From assembly GCA_005884765.1 (NCBI GenBank), contig VAZV01000164.1:1-43753 (forward strand): a stretch of DNA of 43,753 bases. The letters are read 5' to 3'. This document shows positions 9,012 to 17,698 of the stretch, piece after piece; within the stretch, counting starts at the first letter, position 1, and every line of letters starts with the position of its first letter. The DNA comes from Alphaproteobacteria bacterium (GTDB taxonomy: Bacteria > Pseudomonadota > Alphaproteobacteria > Rhizobiales > Xanthobacteraceae). Under the pieces are notes generated by a model that worked only from the letters and a program-made list of their open reading frames with translations, did not search any database and was not told where the DNA came from. The translations under genes and the position numbers were made by a program.

Positions 9012-10514
9012 ATGGCGAACGGTCAAAAGCCCGATCCCTGCTCCTTCATCATTTTCGGCGTTACAGGCGATCTCGCGCATCGGCTGGTGATTCCCGCCCT
9101 TTATAATCTCGCAGCGACTAACCTTTTGCCGGAGAAATTCTGCATCGTTGGGGTTGCCCGCAAAGGGATGTCGAGCACCGAGCTGACCGACAGTCTGATG
9201 AAGGGCTTGCGCCAATTCGCGACCCGCAAGGTCGACGAAGCGCTCGCCAAGCGCTTGTTGGAATGCGTCACCTGCATTGAGGCCGACCCGAAGGATCCGT
9301 CCTCGTTTGATCATCTTAAAGCCCAACTTGAGAGACTGGAGGTCGCGCGCACGACCGGCGGTAACCGGCTGTTTTATCTGGCGACGCCGCCCGGCGCCTT
9401 CGCGCCGATCGCCCGCGAGCTCGGCCGCGTTGGCTTATTGAAGGAGCAGGACGGTGCATGGCGGCGGCTGGTGGTCGAAAAGCCGTTCGGAACCGATCTC
9501 GCGTCAGCAAAAGCGCTGAACAGCGAGCTGCAAAAACTCATGGATGAACATCAGATCTATCGGATCGATCATTACCTCGGCAAAGAGACCGTCCAGAATA
9601 TCCTGGTGCTGCGCTTCGCCAACGGCATGTTCGAGCCGATCTGGAATCGCAATCACATCGACCACATACAAATCACGGTCGACGAGAAGCTCGGCGTCGG
9701 TCACCGCGGCAGCTTCTACGATTCGACCGGTGCGCTGCGCGACATGGTGCCGAACCACCTGTTTCAACTGTTGTCGCTGGTCGCCATGGAGCCGCCGATC
9801 CGGTTCGATGCGCACTCGGTGCGTTCGGAGAAAGCCGATGTGTTGGCGGCGATCCAAACCCAGAGCGAACAGGAGGCGCTGCATAATTCCGTGCGCGGGC
9901 AATATCGCGGCGGCAGGATCGGCGACACCGAAATCGAGGATTATCGCAAGACCGAAGACGTCAAGGCCGGCAGCACCACGGAAACCTACGCCGCGCTGAA
10001 ACTCACAATCGACAATTGGCGCTGGGCCGGCGTGCCGTTTTACCTGCGCACCGGCAAGGCGCTCGGCATCAAGCGCACCGAAATCGCGATCAAGTTCAAG
10101 CAGGCGCCCTTCGCGATGTTCCGCGACACCCCAATCGACCGGCTGTCGCAGAATTATCTCGTCATCTCTACCGAGCCGACCGAAGGCATCGAACTGCAGT
10201 TCAATACCAAAGTACCAGGCCCTTCGATCAACATCGACGGCGTCGAGATGAAGTTCCGCTACAAGGACTACTTCAAGGCCGAGCCGGCTACCGGCTACGA
10301 GACGCTGATCTATGATTGCATGATCGGCGACAACATCTTGTTTCAGCGCGCCGACAGCGTCGAGGCTGGCTGGCAGGCGGTGCAGCCGTTCCTCAATGCC
10401 TGGCACAACGCTGGTGCCAAGGGACTCAAGATTTACGACGCCGGCACCGAAGGCCCCGAAGAAGCCGACGAATTGCTGGCCCACGATGGCCGAAGCTGGC
10501 GCAAGCTGACCTGA
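9012..10514 (+). CDS. zwf: Glucose-6-phosphate 1-dehydrogenase
   Basis: This 500-residue protein has the usual bacterial Zwf length. The nucleotide-binding motif IFGVTGDLAHRLVIPALYNL lies near residues 13-32. The active-site signature RIDHYLGKE is at 184-192, where H187 is part of the substrate-binding/catalytic set. It oxidises glucose-6-phosphate to 6-phosphogluconolactone with NADP(H) or NAD(H), the entry step of the oxidative pentose phosphate and Entner-Doudoroff routes. The Pgi half of the first gene makes its substrate and pgl, starting 2 bp downstream, uses its product. No edd or eda lies in the window, so the Entner-Doudoroff enzymes, if present, are elsewhere. Confidence 0.97.
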   Translation: MANGQKPDPCSFIIFGVTGDLAHRLVIPALYNLAATNLLPEKFCIVGVARKGMSSTELTDSLMKGLRQFATRKVDEALAKRLLECVTCIEADPKDPSSFDHLKAQLERLEVARTTGGNRLFYLATPPGAFAPIARELGRVGLLKEQDGAWRRLVVEKPFGTDLASAKALNSELQKLMDEHQIYRIDHYLGKETVQNILVLRFANGMFEPIWNRNHIDHIQITVDEKLGVGHRGSFYDSTGALRDMVPNHLFQLLSLVAMEPPIRFDAHSVRSEKADVLAAIQTQSEQEALHNSVRGQYRGGRIGDTEIEDYRKTEDVKAGSTTETYAALKLTIDNWRWAGVPFYLRTGKALGIKRTEIAIKFKQAPFAMFRDTPIDRLSQNYLVISTEPTEGIELQFNTKVPGPSINIDGVEMKFRYKDYFKAEPATGYETLIYDCMIGDNILFQRADSVEAGWQAVQPFLNAWHNAGAKGLKIYDAGTEGPEEADELLAHDGRSWRKLT

Positions 10515-10516
10515 CA

Positions 10517-11263
10517 ATGATCGTGCAGGACCAGCGAAAAATCGTAACCGTCGCCGATCCGGCGGAGCTCGCAAAGACCGCTGCGGACCGTCTCATGGCG
10601 AGGATCGCGGCGAACGACGGCCGCGTCGCGATCTGCCTCACCGGCGGGTCGAGCCCGAAACAGCTCTACGCATTATTGGCAACCGATGCCTACAACAAAC
10701 GGATTCCTTTCGACCGCGTGCATTGGTTCATCGGGGATGAGCGCTTCGTCCCGCCGGGCGACTCCCGCAACAACATGGCGATGGCACGCGGCATCTTTCT
10801 CGATCGCTTCGCGCCCGCTTGCAATATCCATCCTATTCCGACCGGTGCCGCCAACCCCGACGAAAGCGCCGAGCATTACGCGCGCGAGCTGAACGCCTTC
10901 TATGGTTTGGAGCGGCTCGATCCTGCACGGCCGCTGTTCGATGTGGTGCTGATGGGGGTCGGGCCCGACGGCCATACCGCGTCGATCTTTCCCGATTACC
11001 CGGCGCTGGCGGAAACTGAACGCTGGGTGGTCGGCGTGCCGCACGCCCATGTCGCCCCCCTGGTGCCGCGGGTGACGCTGACCCTGCCCGCGCTCGCCTC
11101 CTGCCGCGAAATGCTGTTCGAGGTCGCAGGATCAGACAAGCGCGCGATCTTGACGCGCGTGCTTGATGGCGAGAACCTGCCGGCTGCCCGCGCAACCTCG
11201 ATCGGCGAGACCATCTGGCTCGTGGACGCGGCCGCGCTCCCGGAGGCTTTTCGTGGCCGATGA
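10517..11263 (+). CDS. pgl: 6-phosphogluconolactonase
   Basis: This 248-residue protein is of the DevB/Pgl type (glucosamine-6-phosphate isomerase fold), starting MIVQDQRKIVTVADPAELA. Diagnostic motifs are CLTGGSSPKQLYALL near the N-terminus, HWFIGDERFVPPGDSRNN, and GVGPDGHTASIFPDYPAL. It hydrolyses 6-phosphogluconolactone to 6-phosphogluconate. The ATG at 10517 follows the zwf stop by 2 bp, which suggests translational coupling. A longer frame opens upstream inside zwf, but homology starts only here. The 3' end overlaps the gntK start by 11 bp. Confidence 0.95.
   Translation: MIVQDQRKIVTVADPAELAKTAADRLMARIAANDGRVAICLTGGSSPKQLYALLATDAYNKRIPFDRVHWFIGDERFVPPGDSRNNMAMARGIFLDRFAPACNIHPIPTGAANPDESAEHYARELNAFYGLERLDPARPLFDVVLMGVGPDGHTASIFPDYPALAETERWVVGVPHAHVAPLVPRVTLTLPALASCREMLFEVAGSDKRAILTRVLDGENLPAARATSIGETIWLVDAAALPEAFRGR
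11242..11246 (+). promoter_or_regulatory. Ribosome binding site deciding the GTG start of gntK
   Basis: GGAGG sits inside the end of pgl, six bases before GTG 11253. No ATG in the gntK frame is placed to use it, so the GTG is the likely start. Confidence 0.7.
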
Positions 11264-11813
11264 GCTTGAGGAAATACCGTGCGCGCTGGTCGTGATGGGC
11301 GTTTCCGGCTCCGGCAAAAGCACGATTGCGCAGAAACTGGCGGAGCGGCTCGGCTGGCGCTACGAGGACGGCGACAAGTTTCACTCCGCAAGCAACGTCG
11401 CCAAGATGCGCGCCGGACACCCGCTGACCGACGAGGATCGCCGGCCCTGGCTGCAGGCGATTGCCGGGGAGATCGACCGGGTCTGCAAGGCCGGCGAGCG
11501 CGCGGTGATCGCCTGCTCCGCGCTCAAGCATGCCTATCGCGACATCCTGGTGCATGGACGCAGTGACGTCCGCATTATTTTCCTCAAGGGCGCGCAAGCC
11601 TTGATCGCGCACCGCCTCACCATGCGCAAAGGCCACTTCATGCCGGCCGGGCTTTTAGACAGCCAGTTCAAGACGCTGGAGCCGCCGGACCAAAGCGAGC
11701 GCCCCGTGACGGTGTCGATCGATGCTTCGGTCGAGACCATCATCGATGACATCGTGCGCCAACTGAAGCTCGATCACGTCGATCGCGGCGCGACACGCAG
11801 GAAGCTTTCATGA
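11253..11813 (+). CDS. gntK: Gluconokinase
   Basis: This 186-residue P-loop kinase of the GntK family phosphorylates gluconate to 6-phosphogluconate. Walker A GVSGSGKST is at 16-24 (K22), followed by GWRYEDGDKFHSASNVAKM and GHPLTDEDRRPWLQ, the gluconate-binding signature, and later ACSALKHAYRDIL and FLKG. The start is GTG 11253 with GGAGG six bases upstream. This gives a protein beginning MADELEEIPCALVVMG, whereas the frame upstream (to 11163) is the shadow of pgl. It overlaps pgl by 11 bp and the HAD gene by 4 bp (ATGA). In this operon it lets external or periplasmic gluconate enter at the level of Gnd. Confidence 0.95.
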   Translation: MADELEEIPCALVVMGVSGSGKSTIAQKLAERLGWRYEDGDKFHSASNVAKMRAGHPLTDEDRRPWLQAIAGEIDRVCKAGERAVIACSALKHAYRDILVHGRSDVRIIFLKGAQALIAHRLTMRKGHFMPAGLLDSQFKTLEPPDQSERPVTVSIDASVETIIDDIVRQLKLDHVDRGATRRKLS

Positions 11814-12622
11814 CCCGCATCGCGCTGGTGGTATCCGACGTCGACGGCACGCTACTGACCAAAGACAAGACCCTGACCGACGGCGCCAAGGCCGCGGCGC
11901 GGCGGTTGCATGGGGCCGGCATCGGCTTCACCATCGTCTCCAGCCGGCCGAGCATCGGCATGGGATTTTTGATCGAGCCGCTGGCGATCACCCTGCCCAT
12001 CGGCGCCTTCAACGGCAGTTCGATCGTCGACGCCGGGCTAAGGCCGATCGAACAGCATTTGATTCCAGCTGCCGTGGTGCAACGCAGCCTCGATTTGCTC
12101 GACGAATTCGGCGTCGACATCTGGCTGTTCACCAACGAGAAGTGGCTGACGCGCACCCCCGACGGCGAATATGTCGCCCACGAGAAGCGCGCGATCAAGC
12201 ACGATCCCACGATCGTTGCGGATTTCGCGCCTTACCTCGCGAGCGGCTGCAAGATCGTCGGCTCGAGTTCAGACCCGGCGTTGCTGCAACGCTGCGAAGC
12301 CGCGATGCAGCAAGCCGTCGGCACGCAGGCAACCGCGGTCCGCTCCCAGACCTATTACCTCGACATCACCCCGCCCGGTCACGACAAGGGCACGTTCGTG
12401 GACGCGATGGCCAAACGGCTCGGAATTTCGACCGAAGCGGTCGCGACCATTGGCGACATGCAGAACGATCTCGCCATGTTCAAAAAGAGCGGCATCTCAA
12501 TCGCAATGGGCAACGCCACCGACGACGTCAGGAAGCAGGCGACGGATGCGACGGCGTCGAATGAAGACGAAGGTTTTGCCAAGGCGATCGACATGATTTT
12601 GAGGAATAATGCGGCGAGCTAA
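11810..12622 (+). CDS. HAD-superfamily hydrolase, Cof/subclass IIB phosphatase
   Basis: This 270-residue protein starts with HAD motif I, VVSDVDGTLL (nucleophile D10, acid D12). It has a subclass IIB cap and the C-terminal metal-binding motif ATIGDMQNDLAMFKKSG followed by IAMGNATDDV, the usual Cof-family motif IV. These enzymes dephosphorylate small phosphorylated metabolites, often sugar phosphates, and are promiscuous. Its start overlaps the gntK stop in ATGA and it closes the operon, so a substrate in the pentose-phosphate/gluconate branch, perhaps a toxic side product, is a reasonable guess. The true substrate cannot be read from the sequence. Confidence 0.88.
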   Translation: MTRIALVVSDVDGTLLTKDKTLTDGAKAAARRLHGAGIGFTIVSSRPSIGMGFLIEPLAITLPIGAFNGSSIVDAGLRPIEQHLIPAAVVQRSLDLLDEFGVDIWLFTNEKWLTRTPDGEYVAHEKRAIKHDPTIVADFAPYLASGCKIVGSSSDPALLQRCEAAMQQAVGTQATAVRSQTYYLDITPPGHDKGTFVDAMAKRLGISTEAVATIGDMQNDLAMFKKSGISIAMGNATDDVRKQATDATASNEDEGFAKAIDMILRNNAAS

Positions 12623-12649
12623 CCAATCTTTGCGGCTCGCCTTGGAATG

Positions 12650-12677
12650 CCGAAGCGGCCTATTTTGGCCGCCTCGG
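12650..12677. terminator. Possible bidirectional terminator between convergent genes
   Basis: CCGAAGCGGCC pairs with GGCCGCCTCGG in an 11-bp stem with one A-C mismatch and a TATTTT loop. It lies between the HAD gene (plus) and the L,D-transpeptidase gene (minus). There is no T-run, so only the position and stem support it. Confidence 0.5.
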
Positions 12678-12690
12678 TTCGGCGCGTCGT

Positions 12691-13689
12691 TCAGCTCTTT
12701 CGGTCGCCTTGCGGCTCGCCGACGAACACGACCGGCGTTCCCTTTTTGATGCTGCCGGCCAACAGCCCCGCGTCCCAGTTCGTCAGCCGAACGCACCCGT
12801 GAGATTCGGCCTTGCTGACTTTGGAGGGATCTGCCGTGCCGTGGATGCCGTATCCCTTCGCTGACAGCCCAATCCAGTACAGTCCCACCGGGTTGTTCGG
12901 ACCCGGTTTGATGGTGAAAGGTCTTTTCGATTTGACGCCTTTGAATTTGTAGTCCGGATTGTAGCGATAGGTCGGGTTGCGATCGACCGAGACGACCTTG
13001 AAACTGCCAATCGGCGAAGGCTTCTCCTCGCTGCCGACGGTTGCCGGAAAGAAGGCGACCAGCGCGCCCGACCGATCGAACGCCTCCACGGTCTGACGCG
13101 ACGCATCGATTTCGATCCGATTGACCGTCAATTTGGTTGGCTTGTTGAGCACGCCGGCCACAAAAAGGGTTTCGCCGGCAGAATCGAATTTCTTTCCGGG
13201 ATTGAGCGCCGACAGCAGCGCTTCGCTCATATGAAATTTCTCGGCGATGGCTTCACGCGGGCTGGTGTAATCGAGCGCCTTGAGAGTTTTCATATCCTCC
13301 ATTTTCTTGGGAAGCTTTCTCAGGAAAGGTCCCTTCACGTCGTTTTCAGAGATCGTGTACTCGGTAATCGCAGGATCGTTGCTTGTGCTCATTAGTGCCG
13401 TCCAGATTTCCGGCGTGAGCGCCTTGTCGGCCGCCAAGCCCTTCGCCTCGGCAAAGGCGCGCAGCGCTTTTTGGGCATTTTCACCGAGCTTGCCGTCGAT
13501 TTCCCCTGGCGAGAATTGCGCCCGATCCAGCAAAATCTGGGCCTTTACGACCGCCGCATCGATCTTGTCCTCGGGCGCAGGCCTGGTCGGAAACCCAGCG
13601 TTGTTAACTGCCGTCGCATCGAGCCTGGCTGCCGCCGCCGGAAATACCAGCCAGCCCAAAATGATGGCCGCAACGGACGAGCGGATCAT
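12691..13689 (-). CDS. L,D-transpeptidase (YkuD) with PG-binding and LysM-like regions
   Basis: This 332-residue exported protein starts with a signal peptide (MIRSSVAAIILGWLVFPAAAA). A peptidoglycan-binding_1-like helix set follows (DRAQFSPGEIDGKLGENAQ, near 50-80). Then comes a LysM-like part (about 135-180, ending ALLSALNPGKKF) and the YkuD catalytic domain with GIHGTAD and ESHGCVRLTNWD, where the nucleophile is C299. It makes 3-3 peptidoglycan cross-links or anchors proteins to peptidoglycan in the periplasm. ATG 13689 is the start that gives the signal peptide; the frame further upstream is not a credible protein. It lies 158 bp downstream of the GH15 gene on the same strand, so it probably has its own promoter. 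Confidence 0.92.
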   Translation of the reverse strand: MIRSSVAAIILGWLVFPAAAARLDATAVNNAGFPTRPAPEDKIDAAVVKAQILLDRAQFSPGEIDGKLGENAQKALRAFAEAKGLAADKALTPEIWTALMSTSNDPAITEYTISENDVKGPFLRKLPKKMEDMKTLKALDYTSPREAIAEKFHMSEALLSALNPGKKFDSAGETLFVAGVLNKPTKLTVNRIEIDASRQTVEAFDRSGALVAFFPATVGSEEKPSPIGSFKVVSVDRNPTYRYNPDYKFKGVKSKRPFTIKPGPNNPVGLYWIGLSAKGYGIHGTADPSKVSKAESHGCVRLTNWDAGLLAGSIKKGTPVVFVGEPQGDRKS

Positions 13690-13786
13690 CCGGCAACCCT
13701 CCAGCAAAGACCTACAACAACAATAAAGTCCCGCCTGGCAAGTTCCTTGCGTGGGAATCGAGGCCGGACGCCACGGGCGCGCCGCC

Positions 13787-13821
13787 GCCCGGTCCTCCCA
13801 GGGCGAACGCCGCGACCGGGC
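13787..13821 (-). terminator. Inverted repeat after the GH15 gene, possible terminator
   Basis: GCCCGGTC (13787-13794) and GACCGGGC (13814-13821) are perfect 8-bp inverted arms around a 19-nt loop in the gap between the GH15 gene and the L,D-transpeptidase gene. There is no T-run. It may end or attenuate malQ-GH15 transcription. Confidence 0.35.
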
Positions 13822-13847
13822 CTTTCGGGCAATTGGTTGGGATCCAA

Positions 13848-15650
13848 TTATGCCGAGCGCTGCATCGCCGGCTTTTCGACCGGCTTTTTGGCGTCGCTCA
13901 GATTGTGCGCGGTATTGACCAGCGCAATATGCGTCAGCGCCTGCGGGAAATTGCCGGTCTGGCGTCCCGCGCCGGGATCGAATTCCTCCGCCAACAGTCC
14001 GAGATCGTTGGCCACCGCGACGACGCGATCGAACAACACCTGGGCCTTGGCGACCTCGCCTGCGAGCACATAGGCGTCGGCAAGCCACAGGCTGCAGGCA
14101 AGAAACGCGCCTTCGATCGGCTGCTCCTCGGGCGAGGCTTCGCGCGGGTCGTGCCGCAGCACAAAGCCGTCTCGCATCATATATTTCTCGATCGCCGCGA
14201 CGGTGCCGCGAACGCGCGGGTCCGAGGCCGAAAGGAAACCCACCGCCGGCAGCAGCAGGACGCTGGCATCGAGCATCTGCGAACCATAGGATTCAACGAA
14301 AGCGTTCTGCCTGGAATCAAAGCCGTTTTCGCAGACATCGCGACAAATCGTATCGCGCAATCTCCGCCAGCGATCGAGCGGTGCGTCAAGTCCGAATCTT
14401 TCGGCGCTTTTGATGCCGCGGTCGAACGCCACCCAGGTCATGACTTTGGACGAGACATAGTGCTTGCCCTCGCCGCGGCGCTCCCAGATGCCGTGATCCG
14501 GCTGGTCCCATACTTCAGACAGATGTTCGATCACCGCGCGTTCCAGTGCCCAGCTTTCGTCGTCAAGTTTCAGCTCAGCCACGCGGGCCTGGTGAAACGC
14601 ATCGATCAGTTCGCCGTAGACATCGAGCTGCAGCTGGGCGTGTGCGGCATTGCCGACCCGAACCGGCTGCGCACCTTCGTAACCCGCCAACCAGCCGGCC
14701 TCCCATTCCAACAGGCGCGGCTGGCCCATAATGCCGTACATGATCTGCATGTTCGCAGGCCAACCGGCCGCGGCGCGCAGCAGCCAATTGTGCCAGGCGG
14801 AAGCTTCCTCGGTATAGCCGGAGTTCATCAGTGCCAGCAGCGTAAAGGTGGCGTCGCGCAGCCAGCAAAAACGATAATCCCAGTTGCGCGTGCCGCCCAA
14901 CTTCTCCGGCAGCGAGGTCGTGGGCGCTGCAACGATGCCGCCGGTCGGCGCATAGGTCAGCGCCTTCAGCGTGATCAGCGATCGCATCACCAGGTCACGA
15001 CTGTCGCCTTCGTAGGTGCAGCGGCTACTCCATTCAGTCCAATAATCTTCGGTATCCTCCAAGGCCTGCGCCGGGTTGATCGGCTCCGGAAGCGGCAGAT
15101 GCGAAGGCCCATAGGTGAGCACAAAGGGTACCGTCTCGCCTTCGCTCACCTCGAAATCGGCAACCGTGGTCAAGTCCTCGCCGCGGGTTTCGACCGGCGT
15201 CCGCAGCACGGTCATGTCCTGCCCCGCGATCGCCAGCAGTGCGCCATCTTCGGTTCGCCTGACCCAGGGAATGTCGATGCCGAAATCAAAGCGGATCACG
15301 AGCTGCATGTGCAGCTTCACTTTGCCCAAGACGCCCCGCACCAGCCGCACCACGTCGGAGGCCTTGCCGCGCGGGGGCATGAAATCGATCAGTGCGACGA
15401 CGCCGTTTTCGGTTTCAAACCGCGTCTCCAGGATCAGCGTGTTGTCCCAGTAGCGGCGGGAGGATCTTTTGATCTCGTCGGCGGGCGCGATCAGCCAGCG
15501 GCCGTTCCTGTTCGTGCCCAGCAAGGCTGCGAAACAGGCATCGGAATCAAAGGCGGGCCAGCACAGCCAGTCGATCGATCCATCACGGCCGACCAGTGCC
15601 GCGGTCTCGCAATCGCCGATCAGCCCATAGTCTTCAATTCTGCAGGACAC
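13848..15650 (-). CDS. Glycoside hydrolase family 15 (glucoamylase/trehalase-like)
   Basis: This 600-residue protein has the length usual for bacterial GH15. The N-terminal trehalase-like beta domain starts at once (RIEDYGLIGDCETAALVGRD, then GSIDWLCWPAFDSDACFAALL). The (alpha/alpha)6 catalytic domain carries NWDYRFCWLRDATFTLLAL, GYTEEASAWHNWLLRAA and the Gly-rich MYGIMG region. GH15 members release glucose from alpha-glucan ends (glucoamylase) or split trehalose, and sequence alone does not decide which. No signal peptide is visible, so it is probably cytoplasmic. I chose GTG 15650, with AGAGG just upstream, 31 bp after malQ. An in-frame extension to 15791 would overlap malQ by about 110 bp. 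It is co-directional with malQ and beside the trehalose/glycogen operon. Confidence 0.9.
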   Translation of the reverse strand: MSCRIEDYGLIGDCETAALVGRDGSIDWLCWPAFDSDACFAALLGTNRNGRWLIAPADEIKRSSRRYWDNTLILETRFETENGVVALIDFMPPRGKASDVVRLVRGVLGKVKLHMQLVIRFDFGIDIPWVRRTEDGALLAIAGQDMTVLRTPVETRGEDLTTVADFEVSEGETVPFVLTYGPSHLPLPEPINPAQALEDTEDYWTEWSSRCTYEGDSRDLVMRSLITLKALTYAPTGGIVAAPTTSLPEKLGGTRNWDYRFCWLRDATFTLLALMNSGYTEEASAWHNWLLRAAAGWPANMQIMYGIMGQPRLLEWEAGWLAGYEGAQPVRVGNAAHAQLQLDVYGELIDAFHQARVAELKLDDESWALERAVIEHLSEVWDQPDHGIWERRGEGKHYVSSKVMTWVAFDRGIKSAERFGLDAPLDRWRRLRDTICRDVCENGFDSRQNAFVESYGSQMLDASVLLLPAVGFLSASDPRVRGTVAAIEKYMMRDGFVLRHDPREASPEEQPIEGAFLACSLWLADAYVLAGEVAKAQVLFDRVVAVANDLGLLAEEFDPGAGRQTGNFPQALTHIALVNTAHNLSDAKKPVEKPAMQRSA

Positions 15651-15681
15651 TCTGCCTCTGCCCGTTGAAAATGCCTGCCCC

Positions 15682-17637
15682 TCAATTCGTCTTGCGCGTG
15701 CGCTCTCCTGTCGCTGCCTTGAGCGCGCCGACATCGATGGCGTCTGCGATTTCGTCAACGGCGAGCGGCAACCGCTGTCGCCAGTTCGCATGCTCGTTGA
15801 CGGTGCCGGGGATATTGGGCTGCTCGACTACGCCGAGCAGATCCTCCAGCGATATCGCGAGCAGCCGGGATTTGGTCCGCGACAGAAAGCTCACGACCGC
15901 GTTGAGATCATGGCGCTCGATGCCGTGGTGCCGCAACACGTCGTTCAGCATGGTCAGTGCATGCCAGCGCGCATCATCGCTTTCGCCGGGATCGATCCCA
16001 AGCGACCGCTTCAGCTTCAGATCGGCGAAGGAGCGCCAGCCGGCGTAGCTCGAGAGGTCGTGGGTATTGAAGGTGACGAGCGCATTTGCGGCGTAATGAT
16101 CGAGGCCGCGGAAGCGGCCATGGTCGTCACGCTCGAACATCATCACCAGATAGGACCAGATGCCCCAATCGGCCATCTGCTCGCGAAAGCCTTGCGGCAC
16201 GGTACCCAGGTCTTCGCCGATCACGATGCAGCGATGCGCCACGCTTTCCTGCGCGGTCACGGCGAGCAGCGCCTCGAACGGCATCTGCACATAGACGCCG
16301 CTATCGGGGGCAAAGCCGTGCGGCACCAGATAAAGCCGCTTCAAGCCCAGCACGTGATCGAGCCGGATCGCGCCGGCGTGGCGCATCGAAGCCTGCAGCA
16401 TCTGGCGAAACGGCTCAAAGGATCGCATTTCAAGACCGGCCGCATTGAATCCCGCAAGGCCCCAGTTCTGGCCGAGCGTATTCAACGGATCCGGCGGCGC
16501 GCCGACGGCGAGATGGCGCGAGATTGCCGCCTGCTCGTTCCAGGCGTCGAATCCATCGCATTGCACCCCCACCGCGACATCGAGATACAGGCCGACCTTC
16601 ATGCCGAGACGATCAGCAAGCTCCTTGCAGGACCGCAATTGCTGGTCGGCGGTCCATTGCACGAATTCCACGAACTCGACCTCGCGCTTGTCGGGGCCGG
16701 CGCGCAATTTGGCGCATTGATCGTCATCCGGGCGCCGCCATTCCTCCGGCCACTCCCACCACGGCTTGTTGAAGCGGCGCCGCAGCACCTCAAAGCAGGC
16801 GAAACGCGACAGTAAGGAGGCGCGCTCGCCTCGGAATTTCGCAAAATCCTCCTTGCGGACGGACTTCGCCTCGGCGCAGAACTCCTTGAACGCCGATCGC
16901 AGCGCGCGCCATTTCAATTCGGCAACAGCGACATAGTCCACAGCGGGGGTCTGCCGGAGCCTAGGCGTCGTTTCGTCGGCCTCGGAAAAAGCCTCCGTGG
17001 AAAATTCAGGGATTTTCGCAACATCGATATAGAGCGCATTCAGGAACAGCCGGCTGTTCGGCGAATAGGGGCTGCAATCGCCGGGCCGGTCATCGAACAG
17101 CACATGCAGCGGGTTCAAACCGACTCCATCGGCTCCCAAGGCATTGGCAAGCTCGATCAGCCCTTCCAGGTCGGTAAAATCGCCCATGCCCCAGTTGCGT
17201 ACCGAACGGACGCCGTAGAGCTGCACGGCCAATAACCAGCCGCGGTCGAAATCGCCATCGAAGGCCCGCCGCGGTGCAACGATCAGGGGGACCTCCTCCG
17301 AACCGGAGGAATCCGCCAGATGCAGCCGGTAAGTTCCGACCGGCAAATCCTGCGGCCAGGCGATGAAGGGATCATGACTCTCGCCGTCAGCGATAACCTT
17401 AAGATTGGCCACTATTTTCCACCGCAATGGGAACGTGACAGCCTGCGCAAGCTCGGTTCGTGCGGTCTCGCCGCAGCGGATCACCACCGGGCTACCGATC
17501 AGGCGGTACGGTGCCAAGGCCGGCAAGGCGTCAACAACGATCTTCAGCGCGGCCTCGCCGGTCACACGATGGTGACCCTGGCCGTCGATAAACTCGGTCT
17601 GAATACCTAGATTCTCAGCTTGGGTAAAAAGGTTCAT
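15682..17637 (-). CDS. malQ: 4-alpha-glucanotransferase (amylomaltase)
   Basis: This 651-residue GH77 enzyme transfers glucan segments between maltooligosaccharides and releases glucose. Family landmarks are QLYGVRSVRNWGMGDFTDL, GLNPLHVLFDDRPGDCSPYS, SRLFLNALYIDV, the catalytic-region segments GLYLDVAVGVQCDGFDAW, GAIRLDHVLGLKRLYLVP and CIVIGEDLGTVP, and FNTHDLSSYAGW. The ATG at 17637 (MNLFTQAENLGIQTEF) is the likely start, although it lacks a good ribosome site; a GTG six codons upstream is possible. It is divergent from glgE and co-directional with the GH15 gene. Its likely role is recycling the short chains left by GlgX and TreY. The N-terminal about 130 residues precede the GH77 core and look like the extra domain of the long MalQ type. 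Confidence 0.93.
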   Translation of the reverse strand: MNLFTQAENLGIQTEFIDGQGHHRVTGEAALKIVVDALPALAPYRLIGSPVVIRCGETARTELAQAVTFPLRWKIVANLKVIADGESHDPFIAWPQDLPVGTYRLHLADSSGSEEVPLIVAPRRAFDGDFDRGWLLAVQLYGVRSVRNWGMGDFTDLEGLIELANALGADGVGLNPLHVLFDDRPGDCSPYSPNSRLFLNALYIDVAKIPEFSTEAFSEADETTPRLRQTPAVDYVAVAELKWRALRSAFKEFCAEAKSVRKEDFAKFRGERASLLSRFACFEVLRRRFNKPWWEWPEEWRRPDDDQCAKLRAGPDKREVEFVEFVQWTADQQLRSCKELADRLGMKVGLYLDVAVGVQCDGFDAWNEQAAISRHLAVGAPPDPLNTLGQNWGLAGFNAAGLEMRSFEPFRQMLQASMRHAGAIRLDHVLGLKRLYLVPHGFAPDSGVYVQMPFEALLAVTAQESVAHRCIVIGEDLGTVPQGFREQMADWGIWSYLVMMFERDDHGRFRGLDHYAANALVTFNTHDLSSYAGWRSFADLKLKRSLGIDPGESDDARWHALTMLNDVLRHHGIERHDLNAVVSFLSRTKSRLLAISLEDLLGVVEQPNIPGTVNEHANWRQRLPLAVDEIADAIDVGALKAATGERTRKTN

Positions 17638-17698
17638 TCGGCACGCGGTTTGCACGCAAGAGGTGGGGAGGCGTCGTGAAATTGTCCAAGTGTAATAA

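Noticed and set aside
13725..13746. GGAAC on the minus strand before the L,D-transpeptidase gene as an EcfG box
   Set aside because: The bases 16-17 downstream read TATT/ATTG, not CGTT.
13833..15668. 611-codon open frame on the plus strand opposite the GH15 gene
   Set aside because: It is the antisense shadow of a clear GH15 protein in high-GC DNA; no family features are seen. The same holds for other long antisense frames, for example 24031-25575, 29075-30529 and 27096-28286.
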